64,000 nt of DNA from Lewinellaceae bacterium (GTDB taxonomy: Bacteria; Bacteroidota; Bacteroidia; Chitinophagales; Saprospiraceae). The notes beneath the pieces were generated by a model. The model made no database searches and had not been told where the DNA came from. It saw nothing but the letters and a program-made list of their open reading frames with translations. The translations under genes were made by a program, and so were the position numbers. The stretch lies in the NCBI GenBank assembly GCA_020636405.1, contig JACJXW010000004.1, forward strand, positions 868,001 through 932,000. Direction: 5' to 3'. Positions 34,973-43,111 of this stretch are shown piece after piece. Numbering within the stretch: position 1 is the stretch's first letter; every line of letters starts with the position of its first letter.

Positions 34973-35494
34973 ATGACCGAAGTATTGTTTCTGGCCGACT
35001 TCTCCGTCATCAAGCCCGATCCGGGGCTGATCTTCTGGACGAGCCTCATCTTCATCCTGGTGTGGGCCACGCTGGGCCGCATGGCTTTCGGGCCCATACA
35101 GAACGCGCTGAAGCGCCGCGAACAGGACATTCAGAACTCTCTGGACGAAGCCCGCAAGGCCCGGCAGGAAATGGCCAATCTGAAAGCGGAGAACGAAGCG
35201 TTGTTGAAGCAGGCCCAGGAAGAACGCGCCGCCATCCTCAAGGAGGCAAAAGAAGCGAAAAACAGCATCATCGAAGAAGCCCGCAAACAGGCTAAGGAAG
35301 AGTATCGGCGGATTGTTACGGATGCAAAGGAAGACATCGAGAACCAGCGCATGGCCATGATCGTCGACCTGAAAAACCAGCTGGGGATCATCTCCATCGA
35401 TATCGCGGAGAAGATCCTGCACAAAGAGCTGAAGGGCGATAAGGACCAGGAGCAGTTCGTGAGGACGCTGGTCGATGAAATTAAACTGAATTAG
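34973..35494 (+). CDS. atpF: F0F1 ATP synthase subunit b
   Basis: The 173-residue subunit has one N-terminal membrane helix (PGLIFWTSLIFILVWATLG) followed by a long charged coiled coil (LKRREQDIQNSLDEARKAR, EERAAILKEAKEAKNSIIEE) and a C-terminal ISIDIAEKIL segment that contacts delta. It forms the peripheral stalk joining F0 to F1. It follows atpE after about 105 bp and precedes atpH. Confidence 0.95.
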   Translation: MTEVLFLADFSVIKPDPGLIFWTSLIFILVWATLGRMAFGPIQNALKRREQDIQNSLDEARKARQEMANLKAENEALLKQAQEERAAILKEAKEAKNSIIEEARKQAKEEYRRIVTDAKEDIENQRMAMIVDLKNQLGIISIDIAEKILHKELKGDKDQEQFVRTLVDEIKLN

Positions 35495-35569
35495 TAATCC
35501 GGTAGGGAAACGACGGCACGGCCTGTCCCTGCCGGTTGAACCCTGCCCCGGGCCAATATCCGAATCATT

Positions 35570-36139
35570 ATGTCTGTACACAGAATAGCCTCCAGGTATG
35601 CCAAGTCGCTCATCGAACTGGCTATCGACCAGAATAAACTGGATGTGGTTACGAAGGATGTCGAGCAGTTCCAGGCACATATGAAGAGCCGCGACCTTTA
35701 TCTGCTGCTGAAGAGCCCTATCGTGCATGCCGATAAAAAGAAGCATATCCTGAAGCTGATCTTCGATGGCAAGCTCGACGAGCTGTTCATGGCATTCCTC
35801 AACATCCTGGTTACCAAGGGTAGGGAAGGATACTTGCCGGAAATCGCCGTCGAATATATGGTGCAGTACAAGCAGGTCAGGCACATCTCTTCCGTGAAAC
35901 TGACCACCGCTACGCCGCTCACCAAGGAACTGGAAAAGGCCATTCACGACAAGCTGGAGGCCAGCAAATCCACCGACCAGCACGTGGAACTGGTCTCTGC
36001 GGTAGACCCTTCCCTGATCGGAGGCTTCATCGTCGAGTTTGAAGATAAGATCTACGATGCCAGCGTCAAGCATAAGCTGGACAAGCTCAAAAAGGGGTTT
36101 CGCGAAAATTTTTACGTTTCTAAGATCATCTCCAGCTAA
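35570..36139 (+). CDS. atpH: F0F1 ATP synthase subunit delta
   Basis: The 189-residue protein starts RIASRYAKSLIELAIDQNKL, the usual delta/OSCP N-terminal helix bundle. It ends with the typical VDPSLIGGFIVEFEDKIYDA strand region and SVKHKLDKLKKGF. It links the peripheral stalk to the top of F1. Gene order between atpF and atpA confirms the call. Confidence 0.95.
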   Translation: MSVHRIASRYAKSLIELAIDQNKLDVVTKDVEQFQAHMKSRDLYLLLKSPIVHADKKKHILKLIFDGKLDELFMAFLNILVTKGREGYLPEIAVEYMVQYKQVRHISSVKLTTATPLTKELEKAIHDKLEASKSTDQHVELVSAVDPSLIGGFIVEFEDKIYDASVKHKLDKLKKGFRENFYVSKIISS

Positions 36140-36221
36140 ATACAGGTGATCTTAGAAGCCCGCTATTAAGAATAGTTCTCTTATAAAAACTACTGCGCAG
36201 GCAGTTATAAAATTTCGAACA

Positions 36222-37826
36222 ATGGTTGATGTAAAACCTGATGAGATATCAGCAATATTGAAACAACAGCTCTCCGGTTTTAGCTCTACAACAGAACTGG
36301 AGGAGTATGGCACCGTACTTCAGGTGGGAGACGGTATCGCCCGCGTATACGGGCTGAATAACGCTCAGGCCGGTGAATTGGTAGAGTTTGAGACCGGTGT
36401 GCAAGCCATCGTACTGAACCTGGAAGAAGACAACGTGGGCGTGGTACTCATGGGGTCGAGCGAAAGCATTCGCGAAGGTTCCCGCGTACACCGCACCGGC
36501 CGCATCGCCTCCATCAATGTCGGCGAGGGCTTCGTCGGCCGGGTGGTCAACCCGCTGGGTGAGCCGATCGACGGCAAGGGCGACATCGAAGGGCCGACCT
36601 TCGAATTGCCGCTGGAACGCAAGGCGCCGGGCGTAATCTACCGCCAACCGGTAAACGAGCCGCTGCAGACCGGTATCAAGGCCATCGACGCCATGATCCC
36701 CATCGGCCGCGGACAGCGCGAGCTCATCATCGGCGACCGCCAGACCGGTAAGTCGGCCATCGCCATCGACACCATCATTAACCAACGTGAGTTCTATGAA
36801 AGGGGCGAGCCGGTTTACTGCATCTACGTAGCGTCCGGGCAGAAGGCCTCTACCGTGGCCAACGTGGCCAAGACGCTGGAAGACAACGGCGCCATGGCTT
36901 ATACCATCATCGTGTCCGCTTCCGCTTCCGACCCCGCTCCGCTGCAGTTCTATTCTCCATTTGCCGGCGCCACCATCGGCGAATACTTCCGCGATACGGG
37001 CCGCCCCGCACTGATCATCTACGATGACCTCTCCAAGCAGGCCGTAGCTTACCGCGAGGTATCCCTCCTGCTGCGCCGCCCTCCGGGACGCGAAGCCTAC
37101 CCGGGCGACGTATTCTACCTGCACAGCCGCCTGCTGGAGCGCGCCGCCAAGATCATTGAGAACGACGACATCGCCCGCCAGATGAACGACCTGCCCGACA
37201 CATTGAAAAATGCCAAGGACAAGGACGGTAAACCCCTGGTTAAAGGTGGAGGCTCGCTGACCGCCCTGCCGATCATCGAAACTCAGGCCGGTGACGTTTC
37301 CGCATATATCCCAACCAACGTTATTTCCATTACCGACGGCCAGATCTTCCTGGAGTCCAACCTGTTCAACGCCGGTATCCGCCCCGCCATCAACGTGGGT
37401 ATCTCCGTATCCCGCGTAGGGGGCGCCGCTCAGATCAAGTCGATGAAGAAAGTATCCGGTACGCTGAAGCTCGACCAGGCACAGTACCGTGAACTGGAGG
37501 CCTTCTCCAAGTTCGGTTCCGACCTCGATGCCGCCACCACCGCCGTACTCGAAAAGGGTAAGCGCAACGTGGAGATCCTGAAGCAACCGCAATATTCTCC
37601 GGTATCGGTAGAGAAGCAGGTGGCCATCATCTACCTGGGCACCAAAGGCCTGCTGCGCTACGTGCCGGTGGACAAGGTGAAAGACTTCGAAGAGGTATTT
37701 CTCCATACCCTGGAACAGCGCCATCCCGATGTGCTGAAAAACTTTAAGGCCGGTAAGCTGGAAAAGGAAGATACCGATAAGGTGGAAGCTCTGGCAGCAG
37801 AGTTGTCCAAGCCGTATCAGAAATAA
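36222..37826 (+). CDS. atpA: F0F1 ATP synthase subunit alpha
   Basis: The 534-residue alpha subunit shows the beta-barrel N-terminus (EYGTVLQVGDGIARVYGL), the P-loop GDRQTGKSA (about 171-179), ALIIYDDLSKQAVAYREVSL, LLRRPPGREAYPGDVFYLHS, and the conserved VGISVSRVGGAAQIKSMK. It forms the non-catalytic nucleotide sites of F1. Length is slightly above the usual 500-515 because of a small charged insertion (LKNAKDKDGKPLVKGG). Confidence 0.97.
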   Translation: MVDVKPDEISAILKQQLSGFSSTTELEEYGTVLQVGDGIARVYGLNNAQAGELVEFETGVQAIVLNLEEDNVGVVLMGSSESIREGSRVHRTGRIASINVGEGFVGRVVNPLGEPIDGKGDIEGPTFELPLERKAPGVIYRQPVNEPLQTGIKAIDAMIPIGRGQRELIIGDRQTGKSAIAIDTIINQREFYERGEPVYCIYVASGQKASTVANVAKTLEDNGAMAYTIIVSASASDPAPLQFYSPFAGATIGEYFRDTGRPALIIYDDLSKQAVAYREVSLLLRRPPGREAYPGDVFYLHSRLLERAAKIIENDDIARQMNDLPDTLKNAKDKDGKPLVKGGGSLTALPIIETQAGDVSAYIPTNVISITDGQIFLESNLFNAGIRPAINVGISVSRVGGAAQIKSMKKVSGTLKLDQAQYRELEAFSKFGSDLDAATTAVLEKGKRNVEILKQPQYSPVSVEKQVAIIYLGTKGLLRYVPVDKVKDFEEVFLHTLEQRHPDVLKNFKAGKLEKEDTDKVEALAAELSKPYQK

Positions 37827-37880
37827 TTGAATTCATCCTCAACCCTGACAATGAATGTCAGGGCCCGAAAATCTTGATAA

Positions 37881-38774
37881 ATGGCTGCCAACTTAAAAGA
37901 GGTACGCGAACGCATCAGATCAGTTCAGAACACGCAGCAGATCACCAAAGCTATGAAAATGGTTTCGGCGGCCAAGCTGCGCCGCGCCCAGGATGCCATC
38001 CTGAGCATGCGCCCTTATGCGGAAAAGCTCAATGGCATGCTGCGCAATATTCTTTCCAACCTGGAAGGAGACGCAGATACGGTGTTCGGCCAGCAACGCG
38101 AACTGAAAAATGCCTGCCTCGTGGTGATCACTTCCGACCGGGGCCTGTGCGGCGCTTTTAATACCAACGTGTGTAAGGCTGCGGTACATACCATTGAGAC
38201 GAAGTTCGCTGATGCATATGCCAATGGCAACCTCACCATTATGTGTATCGGAAAGCGGGGTTTCGATTATTTCCGCAAGCGTTACGCTGACGCCCGGATA
38301 GACAAGAGCCACGTGAACCTGTTCCACGACCTCAGCTTCGAAAACATCTCCAAAGCCGCCAAAGGCCTGTTGAACGCTTTCGAAAAGCAGGAGTTCGACG
38401 CCGTCGATATTGCCTACGGTAAGTTCAAGAACGCCGCTACGCAGTACACGATCACCGAACAGTTCCTGCCGGTGGCCAAGATCGAGAAGGAGGAAGGAGA
38501 AACCATGCTGGCCGACTACATCTTCGAGCCCGGTAAAGTGGAGTTGCTCCAGTACCTGGTGCCGACGATCCTGCAGACGCAGTTCCAAAAGTGCCTCCTG
38601 GATACGCATGCCTCCGAGCACGGCGCACGTATGACCGCCATGGATAAGGCTACCGAGAACGCCAACGAGCTGCTTCGCGACCTGCGCATCTCCTACAACA
38701 AGGCCCGCCAGGAAGCGATCACCAACGAGATCCTCGAGATCGTCGGCGGCGCGGCGGCGCTGGAACAAGGCTAG
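37881..38774 (+). CDS. atpG: F0F1 ATP synthase subunit gamma
   Basis: The 297-residue gamma subunit has the classic termini: LKEVRERIRSVQNTQQITKA with MKMVSAAKLRRAQDA, and a C-terminal helix with MTAMDKATENANELL, LRISYNKARQEAITNEILEI and VGGAAAL. The DRGLCGAFN motif is also present. It is the rotor shaft of F1. It is the last gene before a strong terminator; atpD (beta) and atpC (epsilon) are not in the window, as usual for Bacteroidota, where they form a separate unit. Confidence 0.96.
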   Translation: MAANLKEVRERIRSVQNTQQITKAMKMVSAAKLRRAQDAILSMRPYAEKLNGMLRNILSNLEGDADTVFGQQRELKNACLVVITSDRGLCGAFNTNVCKAAVHTIETKFADAYANGNLTIMCIGKRGFDYFRKRYADARIDKSHVNLFHDLSFENISKAAKGLLNAFEKQEFDAVDIAYGKFKNAATQYTITEQFLPVAKIEKEEGETMLADYIFEPGKVELLQYLVPTILQTQFQKCLLDTHASEHGARMTAMDKATENANELLRDLRISYNKARQEAITNEILEIVGGAAALEQG

Positions 38775-38823
38775 ATCTTTTTAAGAGAGAGAACATTTTT
38801 GCTGATATCAACTTTTATCCGAA

Positions 38824-38871
38824 CCACCCCGGATCTTTGGCGAAAGCCAAGATCCGGGGTGGCCTTTTTTT
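38824..38871 (+). terminator. rho-independent terminator of the atp operon
   Basis: CCACCCCGGATCTTTGG pairs with CCAAGATCCGGGGTGG around a short loop and is followed by CCTTTTTTT. It lies about 50 bp after atpG in the 317-bp spacer before the outer-membrane protein gene; the rest of that spacer shows no feature. Confidence 0.95.
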
Positions 38872-39091
38872 GTCGCTACCTTTTTCCCGGCATAACCAAT
38901 TCCTGTAAGCCATTGTTTTAGTAGTAGGGCATCAGTGGATAGCCCGCCCGTTTGGCCAGCAAACCGCTTATGTGAAGATGATCCATACCGGGCTCCATCC
39001 TTTCTTACCATCCTTTTCCCTTTCGATGATAAGCAACCTGCGGTAGCTCCGGCTCCGGCGGCCCGGCTTTTTTAACCCAAAATCCAAAACG

Positions 39092-39712
39092 ATGAAAAAG
39101 ACATTATTGTGTGTATTGATGATGGTGGGCGGCATGCTGTGGCTGCAGGCCCAGACCGAGGCCGGCAAGGTACTGATCGGTACCTCGGCCAATCTGTATG
39201 GTAGTTCCTCCATTAGCCTGCTCGAAGACTGCCCCAATGCGGTAGGCTTTGCACTCATCCGTCACAAAGCAAAGGCGGACGATTACGAATCTGATGTGAC
39301 AAAAACCAGTACTTTTAACCTCTCACCCAGGGTTGGGTTCTTTGCAGCAGATCATCTTCTTGTGGGGGCCGAACTGTTTGTCGGTTCTTATAAGGAAGAA
39401 GATATGGACGAAGCTTATACGGATTTTGTTGGAGGCCCCTTCCTGCGCTATTATTTTGACCTTCCGAATTTCAAACCTTTCCTACAGGCCGGGCTTAGCG
39501 CAGGGCAGATGAAATTGTCAAAAGAAATGAAGTGGAATTCGGTCAACTTCGGCGGTGGGTTAGGCGGCGCCTTCTTCGTCAGTGACAAGGTTTCCATTGA
39601 TCTGGTGGCCAATTTTGTCCACAGCACGGTAAAACCCAGTGACAATCCGGGCAACAGTAAAGAGTTGTTGGACGCATTTGGCTTCGGGGTTGGCCTGAGC
39701 GTATTCCTGTAA
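39092..39712 (+). CDS. outer membrane beta-barrel protein
   Basis: The 206-residue protein has a signal peptide (MKKTLLCVLMMVGGMLWLQA, cleavage before QTEAG) and alternating amphipathic strands typical of a small eight-stranded barrel: FNLSPRVGFFAADHLLVGAE, FVGGPFLRYYFDL, FKPFLQAGLSAGQ, NFGGGLGGAFFVSDKVSIDL, and a terminal strand ending FGVGLSVFL with the C-terminal hydrophobic residue of outer membrane proteins. Function unknown. It converges with proA. Confidence 0.82.
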   Translation: MKKTLLCVLMMVGGMLWLQAQTEAGKVLIGTSANLYGSSSISLLEDCPNAVGFALIRHKAKADDYESDVTKTSTFNLSPRVGFFAADHLLVGAELFVGSYKEEDMDEAYTDFVGGPFLRYYFDLPNFKPFLQAGLSAGQMKLSKEMKWNSVNFGGGLGGAFFVSDKVSIDLVANFVHSTVKPSDNPGNSKELLDAFGFGVGLSVFL

Positions 39713-39723
39713 AGGAGCAGGCC

Positions 39724-39826
39724 TGATGTTTGATTTGTGACGTTTGATTTTTGATGTTCCCAAACGGGCTGCCATCAGAGCGCTGAAATCAAACATCAAA
39801 AATCGCCCATCGCACATCAAACATCA
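39724..39826. repeat. facing heptanucleotide repeats, ATCAAAC type
   Basis: The right arm reads ATCAAAC, ATCAAAA, ATCGCCC, ATCGCAC, ATCAAAC, ATC in exact 7-bp steps. The left arm (GATGTTTGATTTGTGACGTT onward) is its rough complement. The structure spans the space between the stops of two convergent genes and touches the proA stop, so it may end transcription in both directions. Confidence 0.85.
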
Positions 39827-41098
39827 TTTCCGCACCTGTCCATCCCCCTTTACCACCCACTTGTAGCTCGTCAGTTCGCGCAGGGCCATAGGGCCGCGGG
39901 CGTGCAGCTTCTGTGTGCTGATGCCGATCTCGGCCCCGAGGCCGAACTGCGCCCCGTCGGTGAAGGCGGTGGAAGTATTGGCATAGACGATGGCGGCGTC
40001 GACGTTCTTCAGGAAGGCGTCCACTACTTCCGGGCCTTCGGCAACGATGGCCTCGCTGTGTTTGGAACTGTAGCGGGCGATGTGCTCCAGGGCCTCATCG
40101 AGCCCATCTACCGTTTTTACGGACATTTTCATGGAGAGGAATTCCGTGCCGAAGGAATCGGCGGTAGCGTGATGGAGCAGTACGTCGGGGTAGTGGCATT
40201 TCAGCGCCTTGTAGGCTTCTTCGTCGGCGTATACTTCACACCGGTGGGTCTGCCCCAGTTGCTGCATAATTTTAAATAAGTCGGGCAGGCGGTTGCGGTG
40301 GATGAGCAGGCAGTCGAGGGCGTTGCAGACGCTGACGCGGCGCGACTTGGCGTTGGTGACGATGGCCGTTCCCTTCTTCAAATCTCCACTCTCATCGAAG
40401 TAAGTGTGCACGATGCCCGCTCCGGTCTCGATCACCGGTATCTTGGCGTGTTGCCGCACGAAGTTGATCAGCCCCTGGCTGCCGCGGGGGATGGCCACGT
40501 CGATGTAGCCCACCGCTTCCAGGATGTGGGGCAGGGCCTCCCGTTCGCTGGGCGCGAGGTAGCAGGCATCCTGCAGGCCGTAGGGTTCCAGCACCTGATG
40601 GATCAGGCGGAGGATGGCCAGGTTGGAGTAGTGGGCGTCGCGGCTGCCCTTGAGCACCGAGGCATTGCCCGACTTGAGGCAGAGGGCGAACACGTCGAAG
40701 GTGACGTTGGGCCGCGACTCGAAGATGATGCCGATGACACCCAGAGGCACGGTGAGGCGGCGGAGCTGCAGGCCGTTGGGCAGCGTGCGCTCTTCCAGCA
40801 CCTCATTGAGAGGGGAGGGGAGGCTGGCCACCTTGCGCAGGTCATTGGCGATGCCCTGCAGGCGTTCCTCGTTGAGCAGGAGGCGGTCGTACTTGGGGTT
40901 GGTGGGGTCCATGCGCTCGAGGTCTTTCTTGTTCTCGGCCAGGAGGAACTCCACATTGTCCATCGTCAGGGCAGCCAGTTGGGTGAGGATGTCGGCGATG
41001 TCGGCATCGCTCAGGCGGACGAGGCGGCGGCTGGCGCTTCGGACGGCCGTCAGGTTCTTTTCGATCTCGGCCTGTAAGCTGTGGGTGGTGGTTGCCAT
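39824..41098 (-). CDS. proA: glutamate-5-semialdehyde dehydrogenase (gamma-glutamyl phosphate reductase)
   Basis: The 424-residue enzyme reduces glutamyl-5-phosphate to the semialdehyde in proline synthesis. Family motifs are LPNGLQLRRLTVPLGVIGII, FESRPNVTFDVFALCLKSGN, VAIPRGSQGLINFV, PVIETGAGIVHTYFDESGDL and the catalytic cysteine in VSVCNALDC (Cys258). TDGAQFGLGAEIGISTQKLH with ARGPMALRELTSYKWV closes the C-terminus. ATG 41098 gives the normal family length; the frame stays open about 98 codons further upstream but that extension has no homology and is rejected. proB is not adjacent: its end lies about 22.5 kb away on the same strand. Confidence 0.95.
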   Translation of the reverse strand: MATTTHSLQAEIEKNLTAVRSASRRLVRLSDADIADILTQLAALTMDNVEFLLAENKKDLERMDPTNPKYDRLLLNEERLQGIANDLRKVASLPSPLNEVLEERTLPNGLQLRRLTVPLGVIGIIFESRPNVTFDVFALCLKSGNASVLKGSRDAHYSNLAILRLIHQVLEPYGLQDACYLAPSEREALPHILEAVGYIDVAIPRGSQGLINFVRQHAKIPVIETGAGIVHTYFDESGDLKKGTAIVTNAKSRRVSVCNALDCLLIHRNRLPDLFKIMQQLGQTHRCEVYADEEAYKALKCHYPDVLLHHATADSFGTEFLSMKMSVKTVDGLDEALEHIARYSSKHSEAIVAEGPEVVDAFLKNVDAAIVYANTSTAFTDGAQFGLGAEIGISTQKLHARGPMALRELTSYKWVVKGDGQVRK

Positions 41099-41143
41099 GG
41101 TAGTTTGGTTAATGGTTGTCTGTTGTAGTTGTTTAGGTATGAC

Positions 41144-41248
41144 GGTTTTGTGGTGTTGCGGTATTGCGGCCAGCCCGCCCCTGGAGGCCATCAGGATGAA
41201 CCTCGGGCTCGCATTGAGCCAACCGTAAAACCGAAACACCGAAATACC
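41144..41248. repeat. facing octanucleotide repeats upstream of proA
   Basis: GGTTTTGTGGTGTTGCGGTA (41144 onward to 41169) faces CCGTAAAACCGAAACACCGA (41223 to 41248); both arms step in 8-bp units and are near complements. They lie in the 330-bp space between the divergent proA and S41-like protease genes, so the hairpin would be in the 5' leader of one of them. No clear promoter was found in this spacer. Confidence 0.7.
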
Positions 41249-41428
41249 ATAAGGCCTAAATAAACTGTCTGTTGATAGTTGTTCGTTTGGTTGGCCAGGG
41301 CGGGAAAAGAGGTTGCAAAATAGGGAAAGAAGGGGGGAAAAGCAACTCGTGCCGCGATCATCCCTGATCGCCAGGCTGGTACGGTGTAACATTTATCCCC
41401 TCACCGCATTATTTCTTAAAACGCGCTC

Positions 41429-43111
41429 ATGAAAAACCTCCCACAACTGCTTCTCCTGCTGACGCTTCATTCCGGTGCCTGCGGGCAAAACAACGGCAAA
41501 CTGTTGTCGTTTTCCACGATTGCTCCCGATTCTATCTTCTATTACCCTATCGATACCACGGATTACCTGGACTACCACCGCCTCATTTTCCAGGCAGAGC
41601 AGTATTTCCTGGATGGAGAAGACTCGCTGAGCCTGGAAGTATATCGGAAAATATTTGATGCTTACTCCTTCATCTTTGCCAAAGATGCGGCCATCGCCGC
41701 CCAGGTTGCTGCGAAAACGGGAGCCCTTGACTTTTTCCTGCATTTCACAGAAAAGGCATTCCGCTCGGGCGTAATGCTCGATTGCCTGATGGATATCCCT
41801 GTCCTTGCCCGTTTTGTCGGCCGGGAAAAGTTGAAAGATACGTTGGCGGTGATGAACGAAGTTGGCAGAAAGCAATATCTGGCGGGTATCAACCTGGAGC
41901 AAAAGCAGCGTTACATCCAGCGTTACCGGGAGGAGCAGGCTTTTAAAAAAGCGAAAGCGTTTGAGTCGTACAAGCAGGCCGTACTGGCCAATGTGATCCT
42001 CTTCTGGAACGCCGTTCAGCACTTTTATCCTTACCGGGGCATTTTGGGGGTGGGGGATGGTTGGCAGCAAAAGATCAGATGGATGCTGCGGCAGGCGGCG
42101 GAGGTGGAGAGCCCCGAGGCCTTCGGCCTCTTTTTCAAGTCCTGTGCCGCCCTGCTGAAGGACGGCCACGCCGGGCTGGTGCACGAGTCTGAACTCGATG
42201 ATATGTGGCTGCCCCTGGAACTGGGCTGGATGGAGGGGCAACTGGTGGTAACGGAAAGCGGCTTGCCCGGGCAGATCAGCCCGGGCGATATTCTGAAAAA
42301 GATCGACGGGCAGGACGCCGCGGCCGCCTTCCACCGGGATACGGTCCTGTACTCCGGCACGCCGCAGTGGAAGGTGGCCCGGGCGCTGAAAAACCTGGGC
42401 GCCGGAGAGCAATACTCCACCGCTGCCCTCGAGCTGGAGCGCGGCGGCCGCCCGTTCCGGGTTGAGGTGCAAAGAGACTGGGGGGATTTCCCGGAACCGG
42501 CGTTGTTCCGGGAACTGGAGCCCGGCTACTTCTACGTCAACCTGGCGGCTATCTACGATATCGACACCCTGCTCGGGTGGGCGCCGCGCCTGTCCGAAGC
42601 GGAGGGCGTCATCTTCGATGTCCGGGGGTACCTTCAGAACAATTGCTCCCGGTTCCTTCCCCACCTGCTGAGCGAGGCGGATACTGCCGGCAACTGGATA
42701 AAAATTCCTCAGCTCCTTTATCCCGATTTTTTCCAGCCCTCCTTTGAGGCGTCGGGCTGGCTATTGACGCCCAAGGCGCCGCGGATCGAGGGCCGGCTCG
42801 CCTTCCTCACCGATGGGAGGACCGTTTCCGCCAGCGAGTCTTTCCTTGCTTTTGTCCGGCATTACCGGCTCGGGGCCATCATCGGCGGCCCGACGGCCGG
42901 CGCCAACGGGCCGCGCAACTGGATGCGCCTGCTCGATGGCTACATCCTCCACTGGACGGGCGCCTATGTTACCCTGCCGGACGGCTCCCCCCTTCACAAC
43001 CAGGGAATCGCCCCGGACTATTCCGCGGCGCCCACTTTAAATGGTATCCTCAACGGAAGAGATGAAGTGCTGGAGTTGGCGTTGTCCATCCTGAAAAGAA
43101 ACAGTAAATGA
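41429..43111 (+). CDS. exported S41-like protease with novel N-terminal domain
   Basis: The 560-residue protein has a signal peptide ending at GACGQ. Residues about 40-190 form a helical domain (DTTDYLDYHRLIFQAEQYFL, FIFAKDAAIAAQVAAKTGAL, LDCLMDIPVLARFVG). This domain is clearly paralogous to the N-terminal half of the protein at 51871-52893. A PDZ-like part (GQISPGDILKKIDGQDA) follows, then an S41/C-terminal-processing-protease core with EGVIFDVRGY, GRLAFLTDGRTVSASESFLA (likely Ser nucleophile about 467) and IIGGPTAGANG. It would cleave proteins in the periplasm. Its stop overlaps the start of the next gene (ATGA), so the two are one operon. Confidence 0.85.
   Translation: MKNLPQLLLLLTLHSGACGQNNGKLLSFSTIAPDSIFYYPIDTTDYLDYHRLIFQAEQYFLDGEDSLSLEVYRKIFDAYSFIFAKDAAIAAQVAAKTGALDFFLHFTEKAFRSGVMLDCLMDIPVLARFVGREKLKDTLAVMNEVGRKQYLAGINLEQKQRYIQRYREEQAFKKAKAFESYKQAVLANVILFWNAVQHFYPYRGILGVGDGWQQKIRWMLRQAAEVESPEAFGLFFKSCAALLKDGHAGLVHESELDDMWLPLELGWMEGQLVVTESGLPGQISPGDILKKIDGQDAAAAFHRDTVLYSGTPQWKVARALKNLGAGEQYSTAALELERGGRPFRVEVQRDWGDFPEPALFRELEPGYFYVNLAAIYDIDTLLGWAPRLSEAEGVIFDVRGYLQNNCSRFLPHLLSEADTAGNWIKIPQLLYPDFFQPSFEASGWLLTPKAPRIEGRLAFLTDGRTVSASESFLAFVRHYRLGAIIGGPTAGANGPRNWMRLLDGYILHWTGAYVTLPDGSPLHNQGIAPDYSAAPTLNGILNGRDEVLELALSILKRNSK

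Noticed and set aside
41099..41392. N-terminal extension of ProA
   Set aside because: The extension lacks homology, carries the facing octamer repeats in its DNA and would add about 98 residues to a protein that has the family length from ATG 41098.
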